This document shows positions 6,114 to 6,121 of a stretch of 6,121 nucleotides of DNA, one piece after another (positions within the stretch are counted from its first letter, which is position 1; every line of letters starts with the position of its first letter). This DNA is from Methanomassiliicoccales archaeon (GTDB lineage Archaea > Thermoplasmatota > Thermoplasmata > Methanomassiliicoccales > UBA472), in the NCBI GenBank assembly GCA_028679935.1, contig JAJRAL010000124.1, forward strand, positions 1 to 6,121, in the 5' to 3' direction. The notes beneath the pieces were generated by a model. The model was not told where the DNA came from and did not search any database. It was given only the letters and a program-made list of their open reading frames with translations. The position numbers were made by a program, and so were the translations under genes.

Positions 6114-6121
6114 CAAGCAAC

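Larger units (their letters stand above)
5588..6121. other. Intergenic control region without a convincing gene
   Basis: This stretch of about 530 bases lies upstream of hdrC. No open frame in it has recognisable protein motifs, and I found no tRNA, rRNA or CRISPR structure. It contains the TATA-like box at 5693-5702, repeated GCTCGG half-sites at 5810-5836, a 10-bp palindrome TCCATATGGA at 5894-5903, a 9-base direct repeat CCGTGAATG at 5937-5945 and 5979-5987, a strong inverted repeat at 5960-5996, and plus-strand promoter-like elements near the right edge. The arrangement is that of a shared regulatory region between divergent transcription units. Confidence 0.6.

Overview
The window holds one long, tightly packed minus-strand operon, followed at the right by a roughly 530-base regulatory region with no convincing gene. 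In transcription order (right to left) the genes are hdrC, hdrB, hdrA, mvhD, mvhG and mvhA; mvhA runs off the left edge after 222 codons. Together they encode the cytoplasmic [NiFe]-hydrogenase/heterodisulfide reductase complex (MvhADG-HdrABC). In characterised methanogens this complex uses flavin-based electron bifurcation: H2 is split at MvhA, electrons pass through the MvhG iron-sulfur clusters and the MvhD [2Fe-2S] cluster to the FAD of HdrA, and are then divided between ferredoxin (low potential) and a disulfide reduced at the HdrB non-cubane clusters by way of HdrC.

The organism is most likely an archaeon. TATA-box-like elements, not bacterial -35/-10 pairs, precede the operon, and the ribosome binding sites fit an archaeal 16S tail. 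The gene set suggests an anaerobic, H2-linked organism. As far as I can judge from memory, the HdrB and HdrC sequences (for example CCGA at the first cysteine-rich motif of HdrB, and CIQCGTC plus CTSCYSC in HdrC) look less like the classical Methanothermobacter/Methanococcus type than like the type seen in sulfate reducers and various uncultivated archaea. The host therefore need not be a methanogen, and the physiological disulfide may not be CoM-S-S-CoB. I cannot assign a lineage.

Layout: 1-667 mvhA (N-terminal part), 669-1643 mvhG, 1646-2110 mvhD, 2110-4086 hdrA, 4083-4952 hdrB, 4949-5587 hdrC. Neighbouring genes overlap by 1 to 4 bases or are 1 to 2 bases apart, all five visible stops are TGA, and each start has its own purine-rich ribosome binding site, so translation is probably coupled along one transcript. 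Two starts appear to be TTG (hdrC and, by my choice, mvhG).

From 5588 to 6121 there is a palindromic TATA box for the hdrC transcript, a cluster of GCTCGG half-sites, a strong 12-bp inverted repeat, and at the far right a plus-strand TATA-like box and Shine-Dalgarno sequence. The last two suggest that a divergent gene begins at or just beyond the window edge. The core is a recognisable system, not an undescribed one; the less explained material is in the divergent control region.
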